Shown: one piece after another, positions 25,657 through 34,401 of the stretch | How positions within the stretch are numbered: position 1 is the stretch's first letter | Layout of the letters: each line of letters begins with the position of its first letter | Source of the DNA: Paraburkholderia kururiensis | GTDB taxonomy: Bacteria > Pseudomonadota > Gammaproteobacteria > Burkholderiales > Burkholderiaceae | Length of the DNA: 64,000 bases | Assembly: GCF_034424375.1 (NCBI RefSeq) | Contig: NZ_CP139965.1 | Coordinates: 2,914,001-2,978,000 of the forward strand | Direction: 5' to 3' | The notes under the pieces: generated by a model | Told to the model about the DNA's origin: nothing | The model's input: only the letters and a program-made list of their open reading frames with translations | Databases searched by the model: none | Position numbers and translations under genes: made by a program

Positions 25657-26120
25657 GGGCGTTCCAGATTTCGAGGTGGGAAGAATGTGAGGCGGCGAGG
25701 CAAAGCAGCGAGGTGAACCGGCGTTGGGCTCGCGCCGCAAGCGCGGTGCCTGCGCGAGTGCAGGCGGCCCGTAAGCGGGCCGGTCGTATGCGCGAGAGCG
25801 TCGCTCGACGGGTGGCGCGAAGTGCCGCCGTGCCGATGTAAAAGTGTCGGGGCACCTTGCAATAAGTGTTGTGGCCCTGGCGCCTGACGTCTGCATATCG
25901 TCGGCGTGCGAGTCGCGACGCATATGTCCCGGCACAGGGTTCGTCGCGTTTGCTCTATGCGCTCTGTATGCCCTCTGTATGCGCCCTCTTCCGCCTCGCG
26001 ACGTCGCGCTGTTGCGTACTTCGCCACGCTCTTCGCCATGCACTTCGCTGTGCCGTCCATTGGCGAGCGGCACATGAGTTGCGTCGGGCTCCCCAGCGCT
26101 GATCACACCGGGAGCCCGCG
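25657..26120. other. Divergent intergenic region between cydA and the Tat-exported GMC operon
   Basis: 464 bases that must hold the promoters for cydAB and for the second GMC operon. I looked for an FNR/ANR-type TTGAT-N4-ATCAA site and saw none. An imperfect direct repeat of CTCTGTATG at about 25960-25980 is the only local pattern. A GGGAG ribosome binding site precedes the gene at 26121. Confidence 0.5.
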
Positions 26121-26849
26121 ATGGGACACAACCGGGGAGACAACTCCCAAGGCATCCAGCCCGGCCGTCGCCGGTTCGTCCGCATCGCCACGCTCGCCGC
26201 GCCTGCCACGGCCGTCGCCGCCGCAGCAGGCGGCGCCGCGCTGCTCGACCCGGCGCGCACGGCGTCGGGGGCGGGCGAAGCCGGCTACCGTCCGCAGTAC
26301 TTCAACGCCGACGAGTGGCCCACGCTCAACGCGCTCGTGGACCGCCTCATTCCCGCCGACGACGCCGGCCCCGGCGCCCTCGAAGCGGGCGTGCCGGAGT
26401 TCATCGACCGCCAGATGGACCTGCCCTACGGGCACGGCGAACTCTGGTACATGAACGGCCCCTTCCATGCCGACGCTGCGCCGCAGTTCGGCTACCAGCT
26501 TTCGCTCGTGCCGCGCGAACTCTATCGCCATGCGCTGCGCGGCCTCGACGACGCCATGCGCCGCGACCACGGCAAGCACTTCAGCGACCTCGCCGCCAAC
26601 GACAAGGACGCCGTTCTCCATCAACTGGAAGACGGCAAGCTCGAGATGGGCGAGGTGCCCGCAGCCACCTTCTTCGGGCAACTGCTCGCCAACACCTACG
26701 AAGGCTACTTCTGCGACCCCGTGCACGGCGGCAATCGCGGCATGCGCGCGTGGCAGATGATCGGCTTTCCCGGCGCCCGCGCGGACTACATGGACTGGGT
26801 GCGCCAGTACGGCGCCCATTACCCGCTGCCGCCCATCTCGCGCGGCTAG
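26121..26849 (+). CDS. Gluconate 2-dehydrogenase subunit 3-family protein, Tat-exported
   Basis: A 242-residue small subunit of a periplasmic GMC dehydrogenase. The N-terminus holds a twin-arginine signal (GRRRFVRIATLAAPATAV, about 15-32), needed to export the folded complex. The mature domain begins YFNADEWPTLNALVDRLIPA and ends in WQMIGFPGARADYMDW, as in the gamma subunits of gluconate, sorbitol and FAD-glucose dehydrogenases. It is first in a three-gene operon with the GMC flavoprotein (79-base gap) and a triheme cytochrome c, and should carry the flavoprotein through the Tat system as a hitchhiker. Confidence 0.93.
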   Translation: MGHNRGDNSQGIQPGRRRFVRIATLAAPATAVAAAAGGAALLDPARTASGAGEAGYRPQYFNADEWPTLNALVDRLIPADDAGPGALEAGVPEFIDRQMDLPYGHGELWYMNGPFHADAAPQFGYQLSLVPRELYRHALRGLDDAMRRDHGKHFSDLAANDKDAVLHQLEDGKLEMGEVPAATFFGQLLANTYEGYFCDPVHGGNRGMRAWQMIGFPGARADYMDWVRQYGAHYPLPPISRG

Positions 26850-26928
26850 CGCACGGCGTGCGTCAGGACCGTACGTGCCCCGCGCCCGCGAGGCAACCCG
26901 CCTGCACCGTTTCATCACAGGAGTACCC

Positions 26929-28710
26929 ATGGCAGACAAGGCAGATAAAACAATGAAGCCCGTCGACGTGGCGATCGTGGGCTTCGGCTGGACCGGCGCA
27001 ATCATGGCGAAAGAACTCACGGCGGCGGGGCTCACGGTGGTCGCGCTGGAGCGCGGCAACTATCGCGACACCTACCCCGACGGCGCCTATCCGAAGACCA
27101 TCGACGAGCTCACGTATCTGCAACGCTGGAAGCTCTTTCAGAACATGTCGAAGTCGTCGTTCACGTTTCGCCACCGCGTGGGCGACACGGCGCTGCCCTA
27201 TCGCCAGATCGGCGCGTTCAAGCCCGGCGAGGGTGTGGGCGGCGCGGGCCTGCACTGGTCCGGGCAACAGTGGCGCGCGCTGCCCGAGGAACTGCGCATT
27301 CGCAGCCATTACGAGGAACGCTACGGCAAGCGCTTCATTCCCGACGACATGACGATTCAGGACTGGGGCGTCACCTACGAAGAACTCGAGCCGCACTACG
27401 ACTTCGTCGAAAAGATGATGGGCACCTCGGGCCGCGCGTATCGCGTGCGCGGCCAGATCGTGGGCGACGGCAATCCGTTCGAAGCGGACCGCGCGTCCGA
27501 CTATCCGCTGCCGCCGCAGGCCGACCACTACACGGCGCATCTGTTCAAGCTCGCCGCGGCGCAGGTGGGGCTGCATCCGTTTTCGGAGCCGTCGGCCAAC
27601 ACGTCGATGCCCTATACGAATCCGTACGGCTGCCAGATGGGACCGTGCACGTTCTGCGGCTACTGCTCGGGCTACGCCTGCTACAACTACTCGAAGGCGT
27701 CGCCCAACGTGAACATCCTGCCCGCGCTGCGCCAGGAGCCGCGCTTCGAACTGCGCTCGCGCTGCTTCGTCACACGCATCGATCTGGACGACACGAAGCG
27801 CCGCGCCACCGGCGTCATCTACGTGGACGAGAACGGCAACACCGTGCGCCAGCCCGCGAACATCGTCATTGCAAGCACGTTCGCCTACAACAACGCGCGG
27901 CTCTTTCTGCTCTCGGGCATCGGCACGCCCTACGACCCCGTGGCCGGCAAGGGCGTGGTGGGACGCAACATCGCGTACCAGACCATGTCGACGGTGCAGA
28001 TGTTCTTCGACGCGGGCAAGAACACCAACATGTTCATCGGCGCGGGCGGCAACGGCGTGGCCGTGGACGACTACAACGGCGACCACTTCGACCACGGCCC
28101 CGCGCACTTCGTGGGCGGCGCGCCCGTGTGGTGCAACCCGGCGGGCGCGAAGCCCATCTCGGGCATTCCCACGCCGCACGGCACGCCGCGCTGGGGGCTC
28201 GAATGGAAGCACGCGGTGAAGGCGAACTACCTGAACTTCGCTTCGTTCGACGTGCACGGCACGAACATGGTCTATCGCGACGTCTACGTCGATCTCGATC
28301 CGACCTATCGCGACCACTTCGGCCTGCCGCTGTTGCGCTTCACGTTCGACTGGAAAGACAACGACATCCGCATGAGCCGCTACATCACGGACAGGATGCT
28401 CGACGTGGCGCGCGCCATGAATCCGAAGTCCATCAACGTGAGCGTGAAGAACTTCGGCGACCGGTTCGATCTGCGGCCCTACCAGACCACGCACTGGGCC
28501 GGCGGCGTGGCCATGGGCATGGACCGCGAGACGAGCGTGCTGAACCGCTATCTGCAAAGCTGGGACGTGCCCAACGTCTTCGCGGTGGGCTCCGGCGTGT
28601 TTCCGGTCGGCCTCGGCTACAACCCCACGGGCACGGCGTGCGCGCTGGCGTACTGGTGCGCGAAGGCGATTCGCGAACAGTACCTCGCCAACCCGCGTGC
28701 GCTCGTCTGA
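26929..28710 (+). CDS. GMC-family FAD dehydrogenase large subunit (gluconate/sorbitol-type)
   Basis: A 593-residue flavoprotein. The FAD motif VDVAIVGFGWTGAIMAKEL lies at about 12-30. A Cys cluster at 235, 240, 243, 246 and 251 (YGCQMGPCTFCGYCSGYAC) probably binds an iron-sulfur cluster. The C-terminal GVFPVGLGYNPTGTACALAY gives the catalytic His/Asn region (HWAGGVAMG upstream). The flavoprotein has no signal of its own, so it depends on the Tat signal of the preceding subunit. AGGAG lies six bases before the ATG at 26929. With the cytochrome c that follows, it should oxidise a periplasmic sugar, polyol or gluconate and pass electrons to ubiquinone. Confidence 0.93.
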   Translation: MADKADKTMKPVDVAIVGFGWTGAIMAKELTAAGLTVVALERGNYRDTYPDGAYPKTIDELTYLQRWKLFQNMSKSSFTFRHRVGDTALPYRQIGAFKPGEGVGGAGLHWSGQQWRALPEELRIRSHYEERYGKRFIPDDMTIQDWGVTYEELEPHYDFVEKMMGTSGRAYRVRGQIVGDGNPFEADRASDYPLPPQADHYTAHLFKLAAAQVGLHPFSEPSANTSMPYTNPYGCQMGPCTFCGYCSGYACYNYSKASPNVNILPALRQEPRFELRSRCFVTRIDLDDTKRRATGVIYVDENGNTVRQPANIVIASTFAYNNARLFLLSGIGTPYDPVAGKGVVGRNIAYQTMSTVQMFFDAGKNTNMFIGAGGNGVAVDDYNGDHFDHGPAHFVGGAPVWCNPAGAKPISGIPTPHGTPRWGLEWKHAVKANYLNFASFDVHGTNMVYRDVYVDLDPTYRDHFGLPLLRFTFDWKDNDIRMSRYITDRMLDVARAMNPKSINVSVKNFGDRFDLRPYQTTHWAGGVAMGMDRETSVLNRYLQSWDVPNVFAVGSGVFPVGLGYNPTGTACALAYWCAKAIREQYLANPRALV

Positions 28711-28740
28711 GCACGGTCCGAGCACGAGGAGGTCAACAGC

Positions 28741-30459
28741 ATGAGGTCTTCGTCTTGCGGAAACACAGCGGCCACGGCAGGTCGGGCTGCATACGTTCCG
28801 GCTCTTGCCCATCGCGCGGGTGGCGTTCGCGGCTGGTTGCGCAGCGTGCGCCACATGGTGGCCGCGCCGCTGGTGATGTCGTGTCTTCTGCCCGTGGGGC
28901 TCGCCGTGATGCCGTCGGCAGTACGCGCCGATTCCGCTTCGCTGCCGCCCACGGGCGAGGCGCAGGTGGCGCCGGGGTCGGCTTCGTCGAGCGGGCCGGG
29001 CCAATCCGCCGTGGATCGCGCCACGCGCGCCCAACAGCCGCCCGCGTCCGCGGCGACGGGCGAGGCGCTCGAAGGGCGCAGCGCGTCGTCCGCCGAAGCG
29101 GGCGGGCCGCGCGCGCCCGACGCGAATCTCGCCGCGGCCGCGAGCCACGGCGAGGCGCCCTCGCCGCTCGTGGCGCGCGGCGCCTACCTGGCGCGTGCCG
29201 GGGACTGCGTGGCCTGCCACACCGCGAAGAACGGCGCGCCGTTCGCGGGCGGCCTGCCCATCGGCTCGCCGCTCGGCACCATCTACTCGACCAACATCAC
29301 GCCGGACCGGCGCACCGGCATCGGCACCTGGAGCTTCGACGACTTCGCGCGCCTCATGCGGCACGGCGAGGTGAAGGCGGGCTACGTGGTGTATCCCGCG
29401 ATGCCCTACCCGTCCTACGCGCGCCTCACCGACGACGACCTCCACGCGCTCTACGCCTACTTCATGACGGCCGTGCCGCCCGTCTCGCAGCCGAACCGGC
29501 AGAACGGCATTGCCTGGCCGCTTTCCATGCGCTGGCCGCTCAAGCTCTGGCGCGCGCTCTTCGCGCCGAAGCCGCAGCCGTTCGTGCCGCCCGCGGGCAT
29601 GTCCGCGGAAACGGCGCGCGGCGCCTATCTGGTCACGGGGCTCGGGCATTGCGGCAGCTGCCACACGCCGCGCAGCTTCACGTTGCAGGAAAAGGCGCTC
29701 ACCAACCAGGACGGGCCCGTGTACCTCTCGGGCGGCGGCGCCATCGACGGATGGATCGCCCCCTCGCTGCGCAACGAGCACGGCGGCGGGCTCGCGAACT
29801 GGTCCGCCGACGAACTCGTGCAGTTCCTCAAGACCGGCAAGACAGCGCGCACGGCCGCGTTCGGCGCGATGAACGACGTGATCGTGGATTCGATGCAGTA
29901 CATGAACGACGCGGACCTGCACGCCATCGCGGCCTATCTGAAGTCGCTCGGGCCGTACGACGGCAAGGCGCCCGCCTTCGCCTACGACGCGCACCTCGCG
30001 AAGGCGCTCTACGAGGGGCAGGCCGCGAGCCCCGGCGCGCGCCTCTACCTGGACCGCTGCGCCGCGTGCCACAGCTCGAACGGCAAGGGCTACGGCAAGG
30101 CGTTCCCGGCGCTGGCGGGCAATCCGATCCTGCAGACGTCCAACCCCACGTCCGCGATTCATATCGTGCTGTCGGGTGGCGCGCAGCCGGGCACGCGCGC
30201 GGCGCCTTCCGCCCTGACGATGGCGCCGTATGCCTCGCTGCTCGACGACGCGCAGGTGGCCGAGGTGGTTTCGTTCATCCAGACGAGCTGGGGCAATCGC
30301 GGCGGGCCGGCGACTGCCGAACAGGTGGCGCGCATGCGCAAGAACGCGGAGCCTGTGGAGCCCACGGGCTTTCCGGCGCCGATGCAGCGCGAGCTGCGCC
30401 GCGCGGACCCGGGGCAAGGATCGGGCTCGTATTCGAGCGGCGTGGGCGCGGGCGAGTGA
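28741..30459 (+). CDS. Triheme membrane-bound cytochrome c subunit of the GMC dehydrogenase
   Basis: A 572-residue cytochrome c with three CxxCH heme sites: Cys156 (CVACH), Cys304 (CGSCH) and Cys440 (CAACH). These are spaced as in the cytochrome subunits of gluconate and alcohol dehydrogenases. A hydrophobic signal (VAAPLVMSCLLPVGLAVM) is followed by ADS, a likely cleavage site near residue 63. Before the signal there are about 38 extra residues, and after it an Ala/Ser/Gly-rich linker of about 75 residues precedes the first heme domain; both are longer than usual. GAGGAGG before the ATG at 28741 supports this start. It takes electrons from the flavoprotein and gives them to ubiquinone or a terminal oxidase. 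Confidence 0.93.
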   Translation: MRSSSCGNTAATAGRAAYVPALAHRAGGVRGWLRSVRHMVAAPLVMSCLLPVGLAVMPSAVRADSASLPPTGEAQVAPGSASSSGPGQSAVDRATRAQQPPASAATGEALEGRSASSAEAGGPRAPDANLAAAASHGEAPSPLVARGAYLARAGDCVACHTAKNGAPFAGGLPIGSPLGTIYSTNITPDRRTGIGTWSFDDFARLMRHGEVKAGYVVYPAMPYPSYARLTDDDLHALYAYFMTAVPPVSQPNRQNGIAWPLSMRWPLKLWRALFAPKPQPFVPPAGMSAETARGAYLVTGLGHCGSCHTPRSFTLQEKALTNQDGPVYLSGGGAIDGWIAPSLRNEHGGGLANWSADELVQFLKTGKTARTAAFGAMNDVIVDSMQYMNDADLHAIAAYLKSLGPYDGKAPAFAYDAHLAKALYEGQAASPGARLYLDRCAACHSSNGKGYGKAFPALAGNPILQTSNPTSAIHIVLSGGAQPGTRAAPSALTMAPYASLLDDAQVAEVVSFIQTSWGNRGGPATAEQVARMRKNAEPVEPTGFPAPMQRELRRADPGQGSGSYSSGVGAGE

Positions 30460-30594
30460 GGGGCTGGGGTGCTTCGGTGGGAGGTGGGAGTGATGAAGCG
30501 CGAGAGGAGCGCGAGAGAAGTGCGAAACGCGGGTGATGCAAGGCGGCCCGCGCTTCGATGTGCCTTCGATTTGCCTCGATGGGTGTTGTTCGCG

Positions 30595-30897
30595 TTACAG
30601 CGGACGCGGCCGGTCGCCCGCCGCGTCGGGTCGGTCGAGTTCGTCGGGCCATGGCTTCGAGCCGGGGTCGCGCGCCTGCGTCTCGCGCGGATCGCGTGGC
30701 GCGACCTTGTCGGCGGCTTCGTCGGGAACGCGATCGATCTCGCCGCCGCCCGGCGCGTGCCCCGGCGGAGAGAGCGCGTCGCGCACCGGCGTCTTCGGCT
30801 CTGTGTCGGGTCGCGGAGGCTGGTCGGTGGTATGGGGCTCGGGGGATGTCTTGTGAGCGGCGCGCGGAAGGTCGGCGGGTTGCTTCGGTGAAGTCAT
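30595..30897 (-). CDS. Pro-rich, probably disordered hypothetical protein, 100 aa
   Basis: A 100-residue polar protein starting MTSPKQPADLPRAAHK, with high Pro, Asp, Arg and Glu content and almost no hydrophobic residues, so it is probably intrinsically disordered. GAGGAG eight bases before the ATG at 30897 is a good ribosome binding site, which is why I accept it as a gene. It ends convergent with the cytochrome c gene and is divergent from the SdhB paralogue. Function unknown. Confidence 0.6.
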   Translation of the reverse strand: MTSPKQPADLPRAAHKTSPEPHTTDQPPRPDTEPKTPVRDALSPPGHAPGGGEIDRVPDEAADKVAPRDPRETQARDPGSKPWPDELDRPDAAGDRPRPL

Positions 30898-31203
30898 CGG
30901 GTTCTCCTCGTGAGGGGCAACGGTTGCTGTGCTGCACTGGGGGCAGCAAGCGTCATTCCGCCCACCTTCCGCGCAGGGCGCGTTGCACATGCGCCATTCG
31001 CGTGACGTGCGGCACGAAGCTTGCGCTTGTGCCTGTTACGTCGCCGAGCGCCGCCGCTCGCGCTTCACCGCTTTGCTTCGTGGCTTTGCTTCATGGCCTC
31101 TCTTCATGGCTTCGCTTCATCGCGTCGCCCCACCGCTTCGTCTCGACACATTGCCGCGCCGCGATGCCGCGAACGACACGCCCCACGCCCACCAGGAACA
31201 CCC
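30898..31203. other. Divergent intergenic region before the orphan sdhB-like gene
   Basis: 306 bases between the Pro-rich small gene and the SdhB paralogue. It contains a degenerate tandem repeat (listed separately). No clear sigma-70 or operator consensus could be assigned. Confidence 0.5.
31071..31122. repeat. Four degenerate 13-bp tandem repeats
   Basis: Units at 31071-31083, 31084-31096, 31097-31109 and 31110-31122 follow the pattern CTTTGCTTCATGG with two to five changes each. They lie 80 bases before the sdhB-like gene and could be a slippage tract or a row of protein-binding sites. Confidence 0.6.
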
Positions 31204-31911
31204 ATGCCCGACACCCGCACCATCGACATCTTCCGCTACGACCCCGACCGCGATAGCCAGCCGCACATGCAGCGCTACGAGGTGGCGTTGCAGCCCACGG
31301 ACCGCATGCTGCTCGACGTGCTGGGCCGTATCAAGTCGATGGACGAAACGTTCGCGTATCGCCGCTCGTGCCGCGAAGGCATCTGCGGTTCGGACGCGAT
31401 GAACATCAACGGCAAGAACGGTCTTGCCTGCCTCACGAACATGGGCCAGATGCCTGCGCACATCACGCTGCGTCCGCTGCCGGGCCTGCCCGTGATTCGC
31501 GACCTCATCGTGGACATGACGCAGTTCTTCAACCAGTACCACTCGATACGCCCCTACCTCGTGAACGACCATCCGCCGCCCGAACGCGAGCGTCTGCAGT
31601 CGCCCGAGGAGCGCGATCAGCTCGACGGCCTCTACGAGTGCATTCTGTGCGCGTGCTGCTCCACGGCGTGCCCGACGTTCTGGTGGAACCCGGACAAGTT
31701 CGTCGGGCCCGCCGGACTGCTACAGGCTTACCGCTTCATCGTGGACTCACGCGACGAAGCCACGGCCGAACGGCTCGACAATCTCGAAGACCCGTATCGG
31801 CTGTTCCGCTGCCGCACCATCATGAATTGCGTGGACGTGTGCCCGAAGGGACTCAACCCGGCGTCGGCCATCGGTCATATTCGTTCGATGCTCGCGCGGC
31901 GCACGGTGTGA
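31204..31911 (+). CDS. Succinate dehydrogenase iron-sulfur subunit paralogue (SdhB-like), orphan
   Basis: A 235-residue full-length iron-sulfur protein. All cluster motifs are intact: [2Fe-2S] in SCREGICGSDAMNINGKNG, [4Fe-4S] in CILCACCSTACP, and the [3Fe-4S] and last [4Fe-4S] ligands in CRTIMNCVDVCPKGLNP. Residues FWWNPDKFVGPAGLLQAYRF are also typical of SdhB. The odd point is context: no sdhA, sdhC or sdhD lies near it, and the neighbours are unrelated, so this is probably a second copy that either works with the main SDH or with another flavoprotein. AGGAA before the ATG at 31204. Confidence 0.92.
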   Translation: MPDTRTIDIFRYDPDRDSQPHMQRYEVALQPTDRMLLDVLGRIKSMDETFAYRRSCREGICGSDAMNINGKNGLACLTNMGQMPAHITLRPLPGLPVIRDLIVDMTQFFNQYHSIRPYLVNDHPPPERERLQSPEERDQLDGLYECILCACCSTACPTFWWNPDKFVGPAGLLQAYRFIVDSRDEATAERLDNLEDPYRLFRCRTIMNCVDVCPKGLNPASAIGHIRSMLARRTV

Positions 31912-31929
31912 GCGGCGCGCGTGCCGCAC

Positions 31930-31992
31930 GAAATGTAACCACGACGGTATCATTTCAAGCGCGAGCCGCCGCGCGCGGGGGCGGCGGGCTCA
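31930..31992. terminator. Inverted repeats between convergent genes
   Basis: Two symmetrical elements lie in the 111 bases between the convergent SdhB-like and molybdenum hydroxylase genes. A small repeat, GAAATG (31930-31935) with CATTTC (31951-31956), is followed by a GC-rich imperfect hairpin at about 31963-31992. Neither has a T run. They may serve as a bidirectional stop, at low confidence. Confidence 0.35.
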
Positions 31993-32022
31993 TCGCGTTC
32001 ATGCACCGTCGCGTCGAGGGCT

Positions 32023-34401
32023 TCAACGCGGCGACTCGAGCACCTTATCCGGCGTGATGGGCAGATCGCGCACGCGCCGGCCCGTGGCGTGATAGACGGC
32101 GTTCGCAATGGCCGCCGCCACGCCCACCACGCCGATCTCGCCCACGCCCTTCGCGCCCAGCGGATTCACCACGTCGTCGTGCTCGTCCACGAACAGCACG
32201 TCGATCTCACCGACGTCGCGGTTCACCGGCATGTGGTACTCCGCGAGGTTGTGGTTCATCACGCGGCCGAGGCTGTGATCGAACTGCGCGTGCTCGTGCA
32301 GCGCCATGCCGATGCCCCACACCACGCCGCCCGCCACCTGGTTCGCCGCCGTCTTCGGGTTGACGATGCGACCCGCGCCCACGGCGCTCACCACGCGGCT
32401 CACGCGTATCTCGCCCAACGCTTCGTCCACGCGCACCTCGGCGAAGACGGCGGAGAACGTGCCCATCGAAAACTGCTTCTGGCGCGCGTCGGGCGAGACC
32501 GTCACCTGCTCGTCGAGTTCGCGCAGACGCGCGCTGTGCAGCAGGTCGGCGAGTGCGATGCTCGCTGCGGTGTCTTCGTCGCTGTTGTGTTCGCTGTCTT
32601 CTTCCATTCGTTGCAGCCGCACGCGGCCGTCGCGAATCTTCATCGTCGCGGCGAGCGTTTCCGTATCGAGATTCGCGAACGCCACACCGCCGTGCGTCTG
32701 CAGGATTTCCGCGAGCCGCGAGCGCAGCTGCACACAAGCGGCATGCACGGCGCTGCCCACCGACGACACCGTCCACGAGCCGCCTTCCAGCGGCGCCATC
32801 GGCAGCGATGAATCGCCCAGCACGAAGGTGATGTCGTCGAGCGGAATGTCGAGCACGTCGGCCGCGATCTGCGTCATCGCCGTGTAGGTGCCGGTGCCGA
32901 TGTCGGCCGTGGCCGACGAGACGCGCAGACGCCCGCTCGCATCCAGCACGGCGCGCGCGCTGGCCTCGGTCTGCATCGCGTCCCAGGCGCCCGTCGCCAT
33001 GCCCCAGCCGACGAGTTCGCGGCCCTCGCGCATCGAACGCGGTTCGGCACTGCGCGCGCCCCAGCCGAAACGCTCCGCGCCCTGCGCATAGCATTCGAGC
33101 AGCGCGTTGCTCGAAAACGGCAGGTCCTTGTTGGCGTCGCGCTGCGCGTAGTTGAGGATGCGCAACTCGAGCGGGTCCATGCCGAGCGTCACGGCCAGTT
33201 CGTCCATTGCGCATTCCAGCGGGAAGACGCCTTGCGCGGCGCCGGGCGCGCGCATGTCGCAGGGCGTGTAGACGTCGAGCTTCGCCACCTTGTGACCGAG
33301 CTGCACGTTGGGCGCGTCGTAGATCTGGCCCGCCCAGTTCACCGTAACGTCGGCGTAGTCCTCGAACTGCGAGGTCTCGGACACGGCTTCGTGAATGATC
33401 GCCGCGAGCCGGCCGTCGCGGCGCGCGCCGAGCGCGACGTGCTGCACGGTGGCGGGACGGTGGCCGAACGTGAACATCTGCTGGCGCGTGAGCGTGACGC
33501 GCACGGGGCGCTTCAGTTCGCGCGCGGCCATCATCGCGAGCGGCAGATGGTATTGCGGCCGCAGCCCCGAGCCGAACGCGCCGCCCACGAATTGCGATAC
33601 GACGCGCACCTGCCCCGGCGCAAAACCGAACACGCGCGTGAGGTACTGCTGCGTGTTCATCACGCCCTGCGTTTTCTCGTAGACGGTGTACGTGCCGTCG
33701 CTTGCGGGCACCACGGTGCAGCCGTGCATCTCCATAGGCTGATGGAATTCGACGGGCGTGGAGTAGAACGCGTCCACGCGCGCATGCGCCTTCGCGAGCG
33801 CGGCATAGGCCTTGCCGCGCGGCGGCGGAGGCGGATCGAAGCCGCCCTTTTCGGTGGAGGGCGGATACGCGGTGTGCAGCACTTCGCCAAGCGCGGTCTG
33901 ATGCGGCGTGGGCTCGTAACGAATGCGCAGCAGCGAGGCCGCATGGCGCGCGAGTTCGAGCGACGTCGCGATCACCAGCGCCACGGGCTGCCCGCTGTAC
34001 CAGACGCGGTCGTCGTAGAGCGGGCGGAACGGCATGCCGCCGGGCGCGACCTTGTCTTTCCAGGCGCGGTCGAGCGGCGCGAGGTCGGGCCGGTTTTCGT
34101 GCGTGAGCACGAGCAGCACGCCGGGCGTGGCGAGCGCAGCGGAAGCGTCGATGGAGACGATGCGGCCCGTCGCAATCGCGCTGTTCACGATGAAGCCGTA
34201 GACGAGGTCGTGGGCGGCGATGTTCGCGGTGGGGTGCGTGGCGTTGCGCGTGGTGGGGTGCGCGCCGTCGTCCGCCATGTAGTCCGCCGCATAGCGCGCC
34301 GTGCCCGTCACCTTGGCCACGCCGTCGACGCGCGGCAGCGCGGTGCCGATGCCCACACGCGCGCTGGCCTGACCGGAAGAAGAAAGTGGCGTGGTGCTCA
34401 T
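32023..34401 (-). CDS. Xanthine dehydrogenase-family molybdopterin subunit (PaoC-like)
   Basis: A 792-residue large subunit of a molybdenum hydroxylase. The N-terminal domain begins GTALPRVDGVAKVTGTARYAAD and contains the oxidase fold with VWYSGQPVALVIA. The molybdenum domain has QFVGGAFGSGLRPQYHLP, GMATGAWDAMQTEA and the catalytic Glu in GAKGVGEIGVVG near the C-terminus. This enzyme class oxidises aldehydes, purines or N-heterocycles with water as oxygen donor. It is third in an operon of 2Fe-2S, FAD and Mo subunits, with ATGA overlaps at both junctions. The set resembles E. coli PaoABC, but no PaoD-type chaperone is next to it. Confidence 0.94.
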   Translation of the reverse strand: MSTTPLSSSGQASARVGIGTALPRVDGVAKVTGTARYAADYMADDGAHPTTRNATHPTANIAAHDLVYGFIVNSAIATGRIVSIDASAALATPGVLLVLTHENRPDLAPLDRAWKDKVAPGGMPFRPLYDDRVWYSGQPVALVIATSLELARHAASLLRIRYEPTPHQTALGEVLHTAYPPSTEKGGFDPPPPPRGKAYAALAKAHARVDAFYSTPVEFHQPMEMHGCTVVPASDGTYTVYEKTQGVMNTQQYLTRVFGFAPGQVRVVSQFVGGAFGSGLRPQYHLPLAMMAARELKRPVRVTLTRQQMFTFGHRPATVQHVALGARRDGRLAAIIHEAVSETSQFEDYADVTVNWAGQIYDAPNVQLGHKVAKLDVYTPCDMRAPGAAQGVFPLECAMDELAVTLGMDPLELRILNYAQRDANKDLPFSSNALLECYAQGAERFGWGARSAEPRSMREGRELVGWGMATGAWDAMQTEASARAVLDASGRLRVSSATADIGTGTYTAMTQIAADVLDIPLDDITFVLGDSSLPMAPLEGGSWTVSSVGSAVHAACVQLRSRLAEILQTHGGVAFANLDTETLAATMKIRDGRVRLQRMEEDSEHNSDEDTAASIALADLLHSARLRELDEQVTVSPDARQKQFSMGTFSAVFAEVRVDEALGEIRVSRVVSAVGAGRIVNPKTAANQVAGGVVWGIGMALHEHAQFDHSLGRVMNHNLAEYHMPVNRDVGEIDVLFVDEHDDVVNPLGAKGVGEIGVVGVAAAIANAVYHATGRRVRDLPITPDKVLESPR

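Noticed and set aside
25657..26120. FNR/ANR box for cydAB
   Set aside because: No TTGAT-N4-ATCAA or near match on either strand.
26863..30417. 1184-codon open frame on the minus strand
   Set aside because: Antisense shadow of the GMC and cytochrome c genes, which have intact FAD and CxxCH motifs on the plus strand.
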